DNA of 64,000 nt from Pollutimonas sp. M17 (GTDB taxonomy: Bacteria; Pseudomonadota; Gammaproteobacteria; Burkholderiales; Burkholderiaceae_B), in NCBI RefSeq assembly GCF_025836975.1, contig NZ_CP107548.1:2356001-2420000 (forward strand), in the 5' to 3' direction. Positions 1 to 8,781 of this stretch are shown here, one piece after another. A program made the position numbers and the translations under genes. The notes under the pieces are model-generated. The model ran no database searches, was not told the origin of the DNA, and saw only the letters and a list, made by a program, of their open reading frames with translations. Numbering within the stretch: position 1 is the stretch's first letter; each line of letters opens with the position of its first letter.

Positions 1-842
1 AGTTCGGGCTGTACCAGCACCTTGTTGAGGCTGTCGTTCAAGGTCTTGACCACGTCCGCATCCATGCCGGCGGGGCCGGACACACCATACCACTGCAGGA
101 CATCGTCGAATCCGCCTACGCCCAGTTCCTCGAAAGTGGGCACATCGGGGAAGCGGGGGTTGCGCGCCTTGCCGGTGACGGCAATCGCCCTGACCGTGCC
201 GTTCTTCAAATGCGGCACGGCGGCGGCCAGCCCGGGGAACATGGCCTGAGTCTGGCCGGCGACCAGATCGGTGAACGCGGGAGACACGCCCTTGTAGGCG
301 ACGTGCAGCATCTTCGAATCCAGACGCTGCTTCAGCAATTCCATCAGCAGGTGGGTCAACGATCCCGCACCAGCTGATCCGTAATTGATGGTGCCGCCCT
401 GTTCCTTGGCATAGGCCGCGAACTCCTTGAAGTCCTTGACCGGCACCTTGGCGTTGACGACGAGCACATTGGGCGTGCCGCCTATCATGCCCACGGGTGT
501 GAAGCTCTTGATGGGGTCGTAGGGCACCTTGCGCGTGGCCGGGCTGGTCGCCAGAGTGGCCACGTAACCCTGCATCAGCGTATAGCCGTTGGGCGCCGAG
601 CGCTCGGTCTTCTGGCAGGCGATGATGCCGCCCGCGCCGCCCTGGTTTTCCACCACGAAGGTCTGGCCCAGCTCTTTACCCCAGGCAGCGGTCACCGCCC
701 TTCCGACGAAATCGCTGCCGCCGCCCGGCGAAACGGGCACGATGTAGGTGATGGCGCGCGACGGATAGGCGGCCTGCCCAAATGAAAGGGAAGGCAGGCT
801 CATGGCGGCCGCGCCGGTGATTAGAAATGAACGACGGTTCAT
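1..842 (-). CDS. Bug-family (TTT system) solute-binding protein, C-terminus cut by window edge
   Basis: The frame opens with ATG at 842 and has no stop before the window edge, so 280 codons are visible. A strong ribosome site (GAGGAGA) lies just upstream. The N-terminus begins MNRRSFLITGAAA, a twin-arginine type signal, followed by the Bug-family pattern YPSRAITYIVP, a glycine-rich PGGGSDF stretch and VVENQGGAGG. Bug proteins are periplasmic receptors that present carboxylates or similar small acids to TctAB-type permeases, but most are orphans, as this one may be. The gene sits 53 nt downstream of a GntR regulator in the same direction, so the two are probably co-transcribed. The ligand cannot be read from sequence. 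Confidence 0.93.
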   Translation of the reverse strand, partial: MNRRSFLITGAAAMSLPSLSFGQAAYPSRAITYIVPVSPGGGSDFVGRAVTAAWGKELGQTFVVENQGGAGGIIACQKTERSAPNGYTLMQGYVATLATSPATRKVPYDPIKSFTPVGMIGGTPNVLVVNAKVPVKDFKEFAAYAKEQGGTINYGSAGAGSLTHLLMELLKQRLDSKMLHVAYKGVSPAFTDLVAGQTQAMFPGLAAAVPHLKNGTVRAIAVTGKARNPRFPDVPTFEELGVGGFDDVLQWYGVSGPAGMDADVVKTLNDSLNKVLVQPE

Positions 843-895
843 GGATTGTCTCCTCGTGTGTGACGGAATGAAATTCTGTTTGCCGCTGCGCGGGC

Positions 896-1597
896 TTACT
901 CCAGGCCGTGCAGCCGGTCATGCGCATTGATCACGTGGTGATCCAGCAATTCGGCGCAGTAGTTGGCATGGGCAAGCGTCTTGGAATCGTGCAGCGCCCT
1001 GACGATCTGCTTGTGCTCGGCATTGGAACGCTGCCGATACGCCGCCGTGGACAGGTTCTTCAAGCGCGACAGGTGCAGCTTCTGTATGACTTCGCGGTAA
1101 GCCTTGGCTATTTCCTTGTTGCCGGCATACTCGATGAACAGCCAATGGAAATGCAGGTTTTCACGATAATAGGCCTGAGAGTTCTCGGCCTCGTTCGCCT
1201 CGTCCATGGCCGCGGTGCTGGCTTCCAGGGCTTCGATCAATTTGTGGCGGCTTTCGGACGGCAGCTGCGATGCAACACGCCCCGCGTGGCTGTCCAGCAG
1301 CGCCCGGAAATCATAGAGGTCGCGCACTTCGGTGTCGCTCAGCTCGCGCACATACACGCCTGAGTGCTTGCGCGAAACGACAAGGCCGGAGCTTTCCAGT
1401 TCGCGCAGCGCTTCACGCACCGGAACGCGCGACACCTTCAACTGGTCGACCAGTTCGGATTCCCTCAAGGCCTGGCCCGGCACGAATACGCCCGCCAGTA
1501 TCTGGCTGAGCAGTTGATCGCGCACCAGCTTGCCCAGCGATGTGTTCTTTATTTCGGCGAAATCGCCTTCGCCGACTTCATTGAAAAGCCATTCCAT
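896..1597 (-). CDS. GntR-family transcriptional regulator, FCD subfamily
   Basis: This 233-residue protein has an N-terminal winged helix (about residues 20-85, containing the typical VSRVPVREALRELE recognition region) and an all-helical FCD effector domain (about 90-225) with conserved Arg/His positions such as HFHWLF and the C-terminal LLDHH. FCD regulators usually sense small carboxylic acids and repress a neighbouring transport or catabolic gene. A perfect palindrome lies 27-44 nt upstream of the start, which fits autoregulation. The Bug receptor gene directly downstream is the obvious target. The effector is unknown. Confidence 0.92.
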   Translation of the reverse strand: MEWLFNEVGEGDFAEIKNTSLGKLVRDQLLSQILAGVFVPGQALRESELVDQLKVSRVPVREALRELESSGLVVSRKHSGVYVRELSDTEVRDLYDFRALLDSHAGRVASQLPSESRHKLIEALEASTAAMDEANEAENSQAYYRENLHFHWLFIEYAGNKEIAKAYREVIQKLHLSRLKNLSTAAYRQRSNAEHKQIVRALHDSKTLAHANYCAELLDHHVINAHDRLHGLE

Positions 1598-1623
1598 GAA
1601 TGCCTCCTGCGAGTTTCGTAGAA

Positions 1624-1641
1624 TTGTATACGATTATACAA
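1624..1641. promoter_or_regulatory. Probable GntR operator (perfect palindrome)
   Basis: TTGTATACGATTATACAA has perfect 7-bp arms (TTGTATA / TATACAA) around a 4-bp spacer. It lies just upstream of the GntR start codon. FCD-type GntR regulators commonly bind short AT-rich palindromes of this kind. The assignment to this regulator is inferred from position. Confidence 0.7.
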
Positions 1642-1652
1642 ATCACGCCAAT

Positions 1653-1681
1653 ACAAAAACGGCGGGCTGGAGAGCCCGCCG
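1653..1681 (-). terminator. Intrinsic terminator of nirK
   Basis: Reading on the minus strand, a 9-bp GC-rich stem (CGGCGGGCT / AGCCCGCCG, loop of 4) is followed by TTTTTG. It lies 53 nt past the nirK stop codon. Confidence 0.85.
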
Positions 1682-1733
1682 CATTCAAGCCGCGTTCGCC
1701 GTGCGCCGGCGCAAGCCGGCGGCGGCTGGAGGC

Positions 1734-3122
1734 TTAGTGGCCGGATGAATGATCTATTTTCTCGGTGGAATGGAAGATGCTGTGGTCTTCCTTTCCGGTC
1801 ACCGTCAGGATGCCCGACAAGCCTTTCTCGACCCTCGACAAGGCATGGTCGACCAGGATGTAGTTGCCCGGAACGTCGACCTTGAACTCGACCATAGTCG
1901 CGCCGCCCGGGGGCACCAGTGTGGTCTGCACATCGGTCAGCGGCGGGCTGGTGAACGATGCCTGGTTGTACACCTTGTCGAACACTTCGCCGATGACGTG
2001 GAAGCTGGACGTCAGGTTGGGCCCGCCCACGCCGAAGAAGATGCGCACGGTTTCGCCGACCTTGGCTTGCAGCTTGTACTTGTCGGTCAGGGCGTTCATG
2101 GTGCCATTGAACATCAGGTGCTCGGGGTTTTCATCCAGCAGCTTCTCCAGCGAAAATTCCTGCAGGCCCTGGGCGCCGTGCTTCTGGGCGGTATAGAGCT
2201 CGCCCTGCATCACGTAGAACTCGCGGTCGACCTTGGACAGGCCGCCTTCCGGCTCGACCAGGATCATGCCGTACATGCCGTTGGTGATGTGCTGGGCCAC
2301 CATGGGCGTCGCGCAGTGATACACATAAAGGCCGGGGTGCAGCGCCTTGAAGGTGAAGCTCTTGGTCTGGCCCGGGGCAACCTGCGTGACCGCCGCGCCG
2401 CCGCCGGGGCCCGTCACCGCGTGGAAGTCCACCGAATGGATGTGCGATGCGTCCTTGGCGTTGGACAGATTCACTTTCACCGTATCGCCGACCCGCACGC
2501 GAATGAAGGGGCCGGGCACTTTATCGTTGAACGTCCAGTATTTGTAGGTGCTGCCGCTGGCAAGCTGGCCGACGACTTCGGTGGTCTCCAGATCGACCGT
2601 AAGCGTTTGCGGGCCGCGTTTGCCCACCGGCTTGCCGACCGCGGTGGGATCCTGGGCGATATCCAGCGCCTCGCTTTCGGCCGCCTTCTGCGGTTCGCCC
2701 ACGATCAGCTTGCCGAACATGCCGGCCGCCTTGTGGCCCGGCAAGGTGCACAGGTATTCGAAGGTGCCGTCCTTGTTGGCGCGGAATACGATGGCGGTGG
2801 CGGCGCCTTTGCCGGTGATGTGATCCGATTTCGCGGCGAACTCGGGCACCGCGATGTCGTGGATGGCGCCATCGCCGTTGATGACGTTGATCTGCACCAC
2901 CGCATCCGAGGGCACCTGCAGATCCGGGTTGACCTTGCCCGCAATGGCCCCGGCATCGCCCACGAACACCAGCTTGCCATCGGCGATGTTGGTGCGCAGC
3001 GTAAAGGTGATGTCGGGCGTATAGGTGACGCTGCCGTGCCCGGGAGCCTCGTGGGCCGCCAATGACGGCGCCCCGAAGCCCAGCGAAAAGGCCAGTGCGA
3101 AAAACATTAACAAGGCTCTCAT
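1734..3122 (-). CDS. nirK: Copper-containing nitrite reductase with N-terminal cupredoxin domain
   Basis: This 462-residue periplasmic enzyme reduces nitrite to nitric oxide in denitrification. A Sec signal peptide ends near LAA at 21-23. The conserved two-domain NirK core starts near residue 175. It keeps type 1 copper ligands H229, C270, H278, M283; type 2 ligands H234, H269, H426; and the catalytic pair D232 and H375. Ahead of it, residues about 30-142 form an additional cupredoxin domain with its own complete type 1 ligand set (H88, C125, H130, M135; motif YLCTLPGHKAAGM). Most NirK proteins are about 340-380 residues and lack this domain; Hyphomicrobium denitrificans has a comparable fusion. 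The tail is His-rich (DHSIFHSTEKIDHSSGH). No nor or nos genes are nearby. Confidence 0.96.
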   Translation of the reverse strand: MRALLMFFALAFSLGFGAPSLAAHEAPGHGSVTYTPDITFTLRTNIADGKLVFVGDAGAIAGKVNPDLQVPSDAVVQINVINGDGAIHDIAVPEFAAKSDHITGKGAATAIVFRANKDGTFEYLCTLPGHKAAGMFGKLIVGEPQKAAESEALDIAQDPTAVGKPVGKRGPQTLTVDLETTEVVGQLASGSTYKYWTFNDKVPGPFIRVRVGDTVKVNLSNAKDASHIHSVDFHAVTGPGGGAAVTQVAPGQTKSFTFKALHPGLYVYHCATPMVAQHITNGMYGMILVEPEGGLSKVDREFYVMQGELYTAQKHGAQGLQEFSLEKLLDENPEHLMFNGTMNALTDKYKLQAKVGETVRIFFGVGGPNLTSSFHVIGEVFDKVYNQASFTSPPLTDVQTTLVPPGGATMVEFKVDVPGNYILVDHALSRVEKGLSGILTVTGKEDHSIFHSTEKIDHSSGH

Positions 3123-3266
3123 TGATACTCCCCATTTTCTTGAGCGGGGCGCCCCTGCGGCCCGCTACGTGCCTGAACGCATGTGAAGCACGCGTCCCTG
3201 TTCAAAAACTTTGCCGCTTGCGCGACGACTACGCTTACAATTTGCCCTGATTCAAGCATACCGTCT

Positions 3267-3280
3267 TTGACTCATATCAA
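3267..3280. promoter_or_regulatory. FNR/DNR-type box upstream of nirK
   Basis: TTGACTCATATCAA matches the FNR-family consensus TTGAT-N4-ATCAA at 9 of 10 defined positions. It lies in the divergent nirK/OPT intergenic region, 145 nt from the nirK start but only 23 nt from the OPT start, so nirK is the more likely target. Activation of nirK by an Fnr/Dnr/Nnr protein under low oxygen or NO is well established in other denitrifiers. Confidence 0.65.
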
Positions 3281-3303
3281 ATGTAGCCGTTTTCGCGCTG
3301 TTT

Positions 3304-5361
3304 ATGACCTCTCGCCACCCGCCCATGTCGTTTTCCGATGCATCCCTGAAAGAGCTTACCCTGCGCGGCGTCGTGCTGGGGGCCATCATCACCCTGATCT
3401 TCACCGCCTCGAATGTATACCTGGGCTTGAAGGTAGGCCTGACATTCGCCTCGTCCATCCCGGCGGCGGTGATCTCCATGGCCCTGCTGCGCGCCTTTGC
3501 CGATTCCAACATCCTGGAAAACAACATCGTCCAGACCCAGGCCTCGGCCGCGGGCACCTTGTCGTCCATCATCTTCGTGCTGCCGGCGCTGCTGATGCTG
3601 GGTTACTGGCAAGGCTTTCCCATGTTGCAGACCGCCCTGATCTGCGCTTGCGGCGGAATACTCGGTGTCGTGTTCACCGTGCCGCTGCGCCATGCGCTGG
3701 TGGTGAAAAGCGATCTGCCCTATCCCGAAGGCGTCGCCGCCGCCGAGATCCTGCGCGCGGGGAACCCGCAAGACGATGAGTCCGCCGACGACACGCAGCG
3801 CGCGGGCGGCCACGGCCTGCGGCATATTCTCGCGGGCGCCGCCATTGCGGGCGGCTTCAGCTTGCTGACCAACGGCTTCAAGCTTGCCGCCGACAGCGCC
3901 AGCTACTGGTTTACCGCCGGACGCGCCATCTTCCAGATTCCCATGGGGTTCTCCTTCGCCCTGGTCGGCGCGGGCTACCTGGTGGGCATCGTGGGCGGCC
4001 TGGCCATGCTGTTCGGCGTCTTCCTGTCTTGGGGCGTGGCCGTGCCCTGGCTGACCGCCGCCGCTCCCATGCCCGATGGCGCCTCCATCGCCTCGTACGC
4101 CACCGACGTGTGGGTTTCCAAGGTAAGACTGATCGGCGCCGGCATGATCGCCATCGCCGCCCTGTGGACGCTGATCACGCTGGTCAAGCCCATGTACGAA
4201 GGAATGAAGATATCGCTTTCAGTGCTTAGAGGCGGTTCCGGCGCCGCGTCCAGCCTTGCGCGCACCGACACCGACTTATCGCCCAAGTCCCTGCTGCGCA
4301 TCACCTTGCTGATGCTCGTGCTGCTGGCCGCCACTTTCCATTCCTTCATAGCGGATGCCGGCCTGCCGGCCGCAATGGCCTGGACGCTGGTGCTGGCGGG
4401 CACCGTGCTGGCCTTTCTGTTCGGCTTCCTGGTGGCCGCGGCCTGCGGCTACATGGCCGGCCTGGTGGGCTCCTCGGCCAGCCCCATCTCAGGCATCGCC
4501 ATTATTTCCATTCTGGCGGTCTCGCTGATCTTCATCGGCATCGGCCAATCGCAAGGCCTGCTGGACGATCCGGGCCAGGTCGAGTTCTTCACCGCGCTGG
4601 CGATTTTCTGCACTTCGGTCGTCATCGCCGTGGCGGCCATTTCCAATGACAATCTGCAAGACCTGAAAACCGGCTGGCTGGTGCATGCCACACCCTGGAA
4701 GCAGCAGGCCGCGCTGATCATCGGCTGCGTGGTCGGCGCCGTGGCGATTCCGCCGGTGCTGGAACTGCTGTACAACGCCTACGGATTCCTGGGCGCCCTG
4801 CCGCGCGCCGACATGGATGCTTCGCAAGCCCTGGCGGCACCCCAGGCCACGCTGATGATCACCATCGCCACCGGCCTGTTCGCGCATACGCTGGACTGGA
4901 CCTACATTCTTATCGGCATCGGCTCGGGCATCGCCGTCATCATCGTCGATATCGTCCTGGGACGCTGCACACGGCGCTGCCGCCTGCCCTCGCTTGCGGT
5001 GGCCATGGGCCTGTACCTTCCGCCCTCCATTGTCGTCGCCCTGTTCGTGGGCGCCCTGATTTCATGGTATGTGAAGCGCCGCATCGCCGCCCAGGCCATC
5101 GCAGCCAACATGGACCCCGCTCCCAGGCAGGAAGAGGCCGAGCGCAAGGGCACGCTGTTCGCATCGGGCCTTATCGTGGGCGAGAGCCTGGTCGGCGTTG
5201 CGCTGGCCATGATCATCGTGGTTTCAGTGGGCTCGGGCGGGAGCGATGCACCGCTTGCATTGGCGGGGGCCGATTTCGCGGATGCGGCCAGGCTGATCGG
5301 ATTGGCGGGCTTTATCGGCATGTGCGTGCTGTTTGCCCGGCGGGCGATCAAGCGCGATTGA
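3304..5361 (+). CDS. OPT-family oligopeptide/metal-chelate transporter
   Basis: This 685-residue polytopic membrane protein has repeated hydrophobic segments throughout and OPT-family hallmarks near the N-terminus, including the NIVQTQASAAGTLSS stretch and the YPEGVAAAEIL motif. OPT proteins import short peptides or metal-siderophore or metal-nicotianamine complexes using the proton gradient; the bacterial branch is little studied. The start at 3304 has no clear ribosome site. The second Met (position 3325, MSFSDASLKEL) is equally possible. It is divergent from nirK and tightly followed (49 nt) by a glycosyltransferase gene on the same strand. Confidence 0.92.
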   Translation: MTSRHPPMSFSDASLKELTLRGVVLGAIITLIFTASNVYLGLKVGLTFASSIPAAVISMALLRAFADSNILENNIVQTQASAAGTLSSIIFVLPALLMLGYWQGFPMLQTALICACGGILGVVFTVPLRHALVVKSDLPYPEGVAAAEILRAGNPQDDESADDTQRAGGHGLRHILAGAAIAGGFSLLTNGFKLAADSASYWFTAGRAIFQIPMGFSFALVGAGYLVGIVGGLAMLFGVFLSWGVAVPWLTAAAPMPDGASIASYATDVWVSKVRLIGAGMIAIAALWTLITLVKPMYEGMKISLSVLRGGSGAASSLARTDTDLSPKSLLRITLLMLVLLAATFHSFIADAGLPAAMAWTLVLAGTVLAFLFGFLVAAACGYMAGLVGSSASPISGIAIISILAVSLIFIGIGQSQGLLDDPGQVEFFTALAIFCTSVVIAVAAISNDNLQDLKTGWLVHATPWKQQAALIIGCVVGAVAIPPVLELLYNAYGFLGALPRADMDASQALAAPQATLMITIATGLFAHTLDWTYILIGIGSGIAVIIVDIVLGRCTRRCRLPSLAVAMGLYLPPSIVVALFVGALISWYVKRRIAAQAIAANMDPAPRQEEAERKGTLFASGLIVGESLVGVALAMIIVVSVGSGGSDAPLALAGADFADAARLIGLAGFIGMCVLFARRAIKRD

Positions 5362-5410
5362 TCGAAACAGCAGCCCCGACCGCTTCATAAAAAAGGAACA
5401 CCACACTGAC

Positions 5411-6985
5411 ATGAGCACCAGCACCATCGGGCCCGTAAACGAAGCCGCAAGCGCCGGAGCAGCGCGCGCACTGAATCTGCAGGTATTTCTCTTTCTGCTG
5501 GGCATGGTTGCGCTCTGGACGGTATTTTGCGGCGTCAGCCACCGCGCACCCGACCTGGACGGCATGGAGGAGCTGGTCTGGGCCTCCAGCCTGGAACTGG
5601 GCTACTACAAGCATCCGCCTGTGCCCTCGTGGTTCATGCATGTGCTTACCCAGGTGTTCGGCCGGCCGGTGTGGCTGACATTTTTCGCGGGCCAGCTGTT
5701 TTCGGCGCTGGCCCTGTGGTTCATATGGAGGCTGGGGTGTGAATTCACCACGCCGCGCAAGGCGCTCATGGCCATGCTGATCGTATCGACCAGCATCTAC
5801 TTTTCCTTGCGCGGAACCATCTACAACCACAACACCGTGCAGCTCTGGTCCATCGCCGCGGCCACCTGGCTGTTCTATCGCGCCCTGCGCCATCAACGCG
5901 CAAGCAGCTGGCTGTGGCTGGGCGCGGTCAGCGCCATTGCCACCATGACCAAGTACAGCGCCGTCATACAGTTCACCGCCTTCCTGTGCTTCATGCTGCG
6001 GCAAGGCAGTTTCAAGGACGCGCGCAACCTGAAGGGGCTGGCCCTAGCGCTCGCCGCCTACCTGGTCGTGATCTCCCCTCACGTCTACTGGCTGGCCATC
6101 CATTCGTTCCAGCCTTTGCGCTACGCCGACAGTTCGCTGGATGCCAGCGGCTATCTGGACGCCTTCAAGCACATCGTGGACTTCACCCTCGACCAGTTGG
6201 CCCGCCTCAGCCCCATGCTGGCGGTATGGCTGGCCTGGGCCTGGTGGAACCGCAGAAAAGCCCGGCGCACCGTCTACGCGGTGGATGCGCATCTGGAGCG
6301 GAAAAAATACTATGCCTCGGAGTTGTCCGCCTGGGATCGATCCTTCCTGCTGTGGGTGGGCCTGACACCCTTCGTCTCCACCGTGCTGGTTTCCGCCTTG
6401 CTGGGCACGCGCCTGGTGGCTTCCTGGGGCACCACCTTCTTCATCCTCTTCGGCTTCTATGCACTGTGGCGGCTCTCCGGCGACGAGCGCCATACCCTGC
6501 GCCGGATCGCCATCGCGGCCATCGCAATACATGTGCTGATGGCGGCCGGCTATGCCATCGGACGCGGGCCGCTGGCCTGGTACACAGGGCGCGACACGCG
6601 TTCGATGTTTCCGGGGTCCATCATTTCACAGCAGATGGACGCCGTCTGGCGCCAGCACGTAAGCCAGGTCCCCTTGACCCTGATCGCCTCCGACACCTGG
6701 CTGGGCGGCAACATCGCCATCCATCTCGGACCCGAGGCCCAGGTATTCATCAACGGCCGCTACGAAGAGTCCCCCTGGCTGGATCGCGCCACCGCGCTCG
6801 ATTGCGGAGCCCTGCTGGTCTATAGCCGGCGCACCCGGGGCGAGCCCGATGCGCAATTGCAGCGGCTGTTCGAACAGGCGCGCTGGCAAGGCACGGCCAG
6901 CACGCCCTGGTCATCGGAAAAAAGCCCCTTGATCGACCTGAACTGGGGAATCATCCCGCCCACCGGGAAGTGCGTCCGCCCATAG
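5411..6985 (+). CDS. Glycosyltransferase family 39 (ArnT/PMT-like) membrane protein
   Basis: The protein of 524 residues starts at an ATG preceded by an AAAGGAAC ribosome site; the frame is open further upstream but without a site. It contains about ten membrane segments and an early acidic periplasmic loop with HRAPDLDGMEELVW then YYKHPPVP, the arrangement seen in polyprenyl-phosphate-sugar transferases of the PMT_2 type. Members add sugars or aminoarabinose to lipid A or proteins in the outer leaflet of the inner membrane. The acceptor here is unknown. The C-terminal soluble part contains a WLGGNIAIHLGPEA region similar to other Alcaligenaceae homologues. Confidence 0.82.
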   Translation: MSTSTIGPVNEAASAGAARALNLQVFLFLLGMVALWTVFCGVSHRAPDLDGMEELVWASSLELGYYKHPPVPSWFMHVLTQVFGRPVWLTFFAGQLFSALALWFIWRLGCEFTTPRKALMAMLIVSTSIYFSLRGTIYNHNTVQLWSIAAATWLFYRALRHQRASSWLWLGAVSAIATMTKYSAVIQFTAFLCFMLRQGSFKDARNLKGLALALAAYLVVISPHVYWLAIHSFQPLRYADSSLDASGYLDAFKHIVDFTLDQLARLSPMLAVWLAWAWWNRRKARRTVYAVDAHLERKKYYASELSAWDRSFLLWVGLTPFVSTVLVSALLGTRLVASWGTTFFILFGFYALWRLSGDERHTLRRIAIAAIAIHVLMAAGYAIGRGPLAWYTGRDTRSMFPGSIISQQMDAVWRQHVSQVPLTLIASDTWLGGNIAIHLGPEAQVFINGRYEESPWLDRATALDCGALLVYSRRTRGEPDAQLQRLFEQARWQGTASTPWSSEKSPLIDLNWGIIPPTGKCVRP

Positions 6986-7008
6986 GCCGATGCGGGCACC
7001 GGACGGGA

Positions 7009-7923
7009 TCAGGCCCGATGCCCCGACGCCTCGGGCACCAGGAGCTCGCCCAGGAAATCCAGGAAGGAGCGCACCGCCGGCGCCAGGCCCCTGCGCGAGG
7101 CGAAAACGGCATGGATGATGCCCGGTTGGGGCGCCCAGCCCGGCAATACCGGAACCAGCCTGCCATCGGCGATTTCGTCGCGGCACATATAGTCGGGCAG
7201 CACGCCCAGGCCCATGCCGCCTTCGATGGCGAACTTCAGCGTCAGCAGATCGTCGGCCACGAAGCGCGGCTTATGCGTCACGGTGTACTGGGCTCCATTG
7301 GGTCCGAACAGCTTCCAGAAAGCACGGCCATCGCTGACCGACATGGCCACGGAATCCAGCAGTGTCAGGTCGCTGGGAAGCTGGGGGGCTCCCTGCCGCT
7401 CCAGTTGCGCGGGGCTGGCCACCAGCACGCCCAGCGACTGGCCCAGCTGCTTGACCACCAGGCTGCCGCTGTCGGCCAGCGACCCGCGCACGCGCAAGGC
7501 CACATCGACGCCTTCTTCGACCAGATCGACCACCCGGTTGCTGGCCTGCATATGAAGCTGCACCTGAGGATGGCGCGCCTGGTAGGCGGGAAGCATGGGG
7601 CCGATCACTGTCTGGATCAACGTAACGGGGCAGACCACCCGTATGATGCCGCGCGGCTCGGTCTGGATCTGCGCCACCGCGGCGGCGGCGGCCTCGGCCT
7701 CTTCGCGCAACGCGACGCAATGCCGGTAATACAGCTCGCCGGCCATCGTCAGCGACAGTTTGCGCGTCGTGCGCTGCAGCAGCCGCACGCCAAGCTCTTC
7801 CTCGAGCCGGGCGACCCGGCGCGACAGGCGCGACTTGGGCAGCCCCAGCGCGCGGCCTGCGGCGGCAAAACTGCCTTGGCTGACGACTTCCGCGAAGTAA
7901 AGCATATCGTTCAAGTCCTGCAT
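7009..7923 (-). CDS. LysR-family transcriptional regulator
   Basis: The protein is 304 residues from the preferred start MQDLNDMLYF at 7923; a start 13 codons upstream is possible but not LysR-like. The N-terminal helix-turn-helix reads GSFAAAGRALGLPKSRLSRRV, and the rest is a periplasmic-binding-protein-like effector domain of the CrgA/AaeR-like branch that also includes quinone and redox-responsive regulators. It is divergent from the azoreductase gene with a 129-nt AT-rich intergenic region between them. Control of that gene is therefore the natural guess. Confidence 0.92.
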   Translation of the reverse strand: MQDLNDMLYFAEVVSQGSFAAAGRALGLPKSRLSRRVARLEEELGVRLLQRTTRKLSLTMAGELYYRHCVALREEAEAAAAAVAQIQTEPRGIIRVVCPVTLIQTVIGPMLPAYQARHPQVQLHMQASNRVVDLVEEGVDVALRVRGSLADSGSLVVKQLGQSLGVLVASPAQLERQGAPQLPSDLTLLDSVAMSVSDGRAFWKLFGPNGAQYTVTHKPRFVADDLLTLKFAIEGGMGLGVLPDYMCRDEIADGRLVPVLPGWAPQPGIIHAVFASRRGLAPAVRSFLDFLGELLVPEASGHRA

Positions 7924-8052
7924 GCCGCCCCTCTTTCCATATTGGCCATATAAATAGGACAATCTATCGCACTATAGGTAACTTATCAATAATAAAGCAC
8001 CAATGCATAATGGCTCCAACATCAGATTCCACTTAAAACACCGGAGCTCATC

Positions 8053-8700
8053 ATGAAACTGCTGCATGTCGATTCCAGCATCAACGGCGCCAATTCCGTC
8101 TCGCGCAAACTGACCAAAGACACCGTCGCCCAATGGCTGAACGACACTCCCGACACCCAGGTCGATTACCTGGATCTGGCCGAGGACACGCCCACCCACT
8201 TTTCCCGCGATGCCATGGGCTTCCGCCTGCCTCCTTCGAGCGAAACGCTGACCGAAGCCCAGCGCAAGGAAAACGAGCTGTCCGAAACGCTGGTTTCCCA
8301 GTTCCTGGCCGCGGACGTCATCGTCGTCGGCGCGCCGCTGTACAACTTTTCGATTCCCTCGCAGCTCAAGGCATGGATCGATCGCCTGGCCCAGGCGGGG
8401 CGAACCTTCAAGTACACCGAAAACGGTGTGGTCGGCCTGGCCGCCGGGAAAACCGTCATCGCGGCACTGAGCCGTGGCGGGGTCTACTCCAACAGCGAAG
8501 CGGGACGCGCCATGGAGCACCAGGAAACCTACTTGAAGACGGTATTCGGCTTCTTCGGCATCACCGACGTGCGGATCGTGCGCGCCGAAGGCACCGACCT
8601 GGGCGCCAACAGCCGCCAGCGCGCCTTCCAGACAGCCGATGAATGCATCAAGGTCCTGGCCTCCCAGTCGTTCAATCCCGAAACGGCCCAGGCCGCCTGA
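8053..8700 (+). CDS. azoR: FMN-dependent NADH:quinone reductase / azoreductase
   Basis: This 215-residue flavodoxin-like protein matches the AzoR family along its length. It has the N-terminal phosphate-binding [15 protein letters not shown], the central [18 protein letters not shown] segment that packs on FMN, and the ALSRGGVYS flavin loop. AzoR enzymes carry out two-electron reduction of quinones and azo dyes with NADH and protect against electrophile stress. It is preceded by CCGGAGC as a ribosome site and divergent from a LysR regulator. Confidence 0.94.
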   Translation: MKLLHVDSSINGANSVSRKLTKDTVAQWLNDTPDTQVDYLDLAEDTPTHFSRDAMGFRLPPSSETLTEAQRKENELSETLVSQFLAADVIVVGAPLYNFSIPSQLKAWIDRLAQAGRTFKYTENGVVGLAAGKTVIAALSRGGVYSNSEAGRAMEHQETYLKTVFGFFGITDVRIVRAEGTDLGANSRQRAFQTADECIKVLASQSFNPETAQAA

Positions 8701-8725
8701 CAGGCGCTACAATCGGGCCTGCTCC

Positions 8726-8760
8726 GTCCGACCCCGCACCATCCTGGAGCGGGGCCGGAC
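8726..8760. other. GC-rich hairpin between azoR and dbpA
   Basis: GTCCGACCCCGC and GCGGGGCCGGAC can pair with one mismatch around an 11-nt loop. No T-run follows on the plus strand, so it is not a standard terminator. It could be a weak terminator of azoR or part of the dbpA leader RNA. Confidence 0.4.
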
Positions 8761-8781
8761 ATTCGCCATGCCGGGCCTCTT

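Noticed and set aside
1749-3065. 438-codon open frame on the plus strand opposite nirK
   Set aside because: It is the antisense shadow of a GC-rich gene; His/Gly/Arg/Val-rich composition, no domain, and nirK with all copper ligands is on the other strand.
3267-3280. FNR-like box as activator site for the OPT gene
   Set aside because: The box is only 23 nt from the OPT start codon, too close for an activator position; nirK on the other side fits better.
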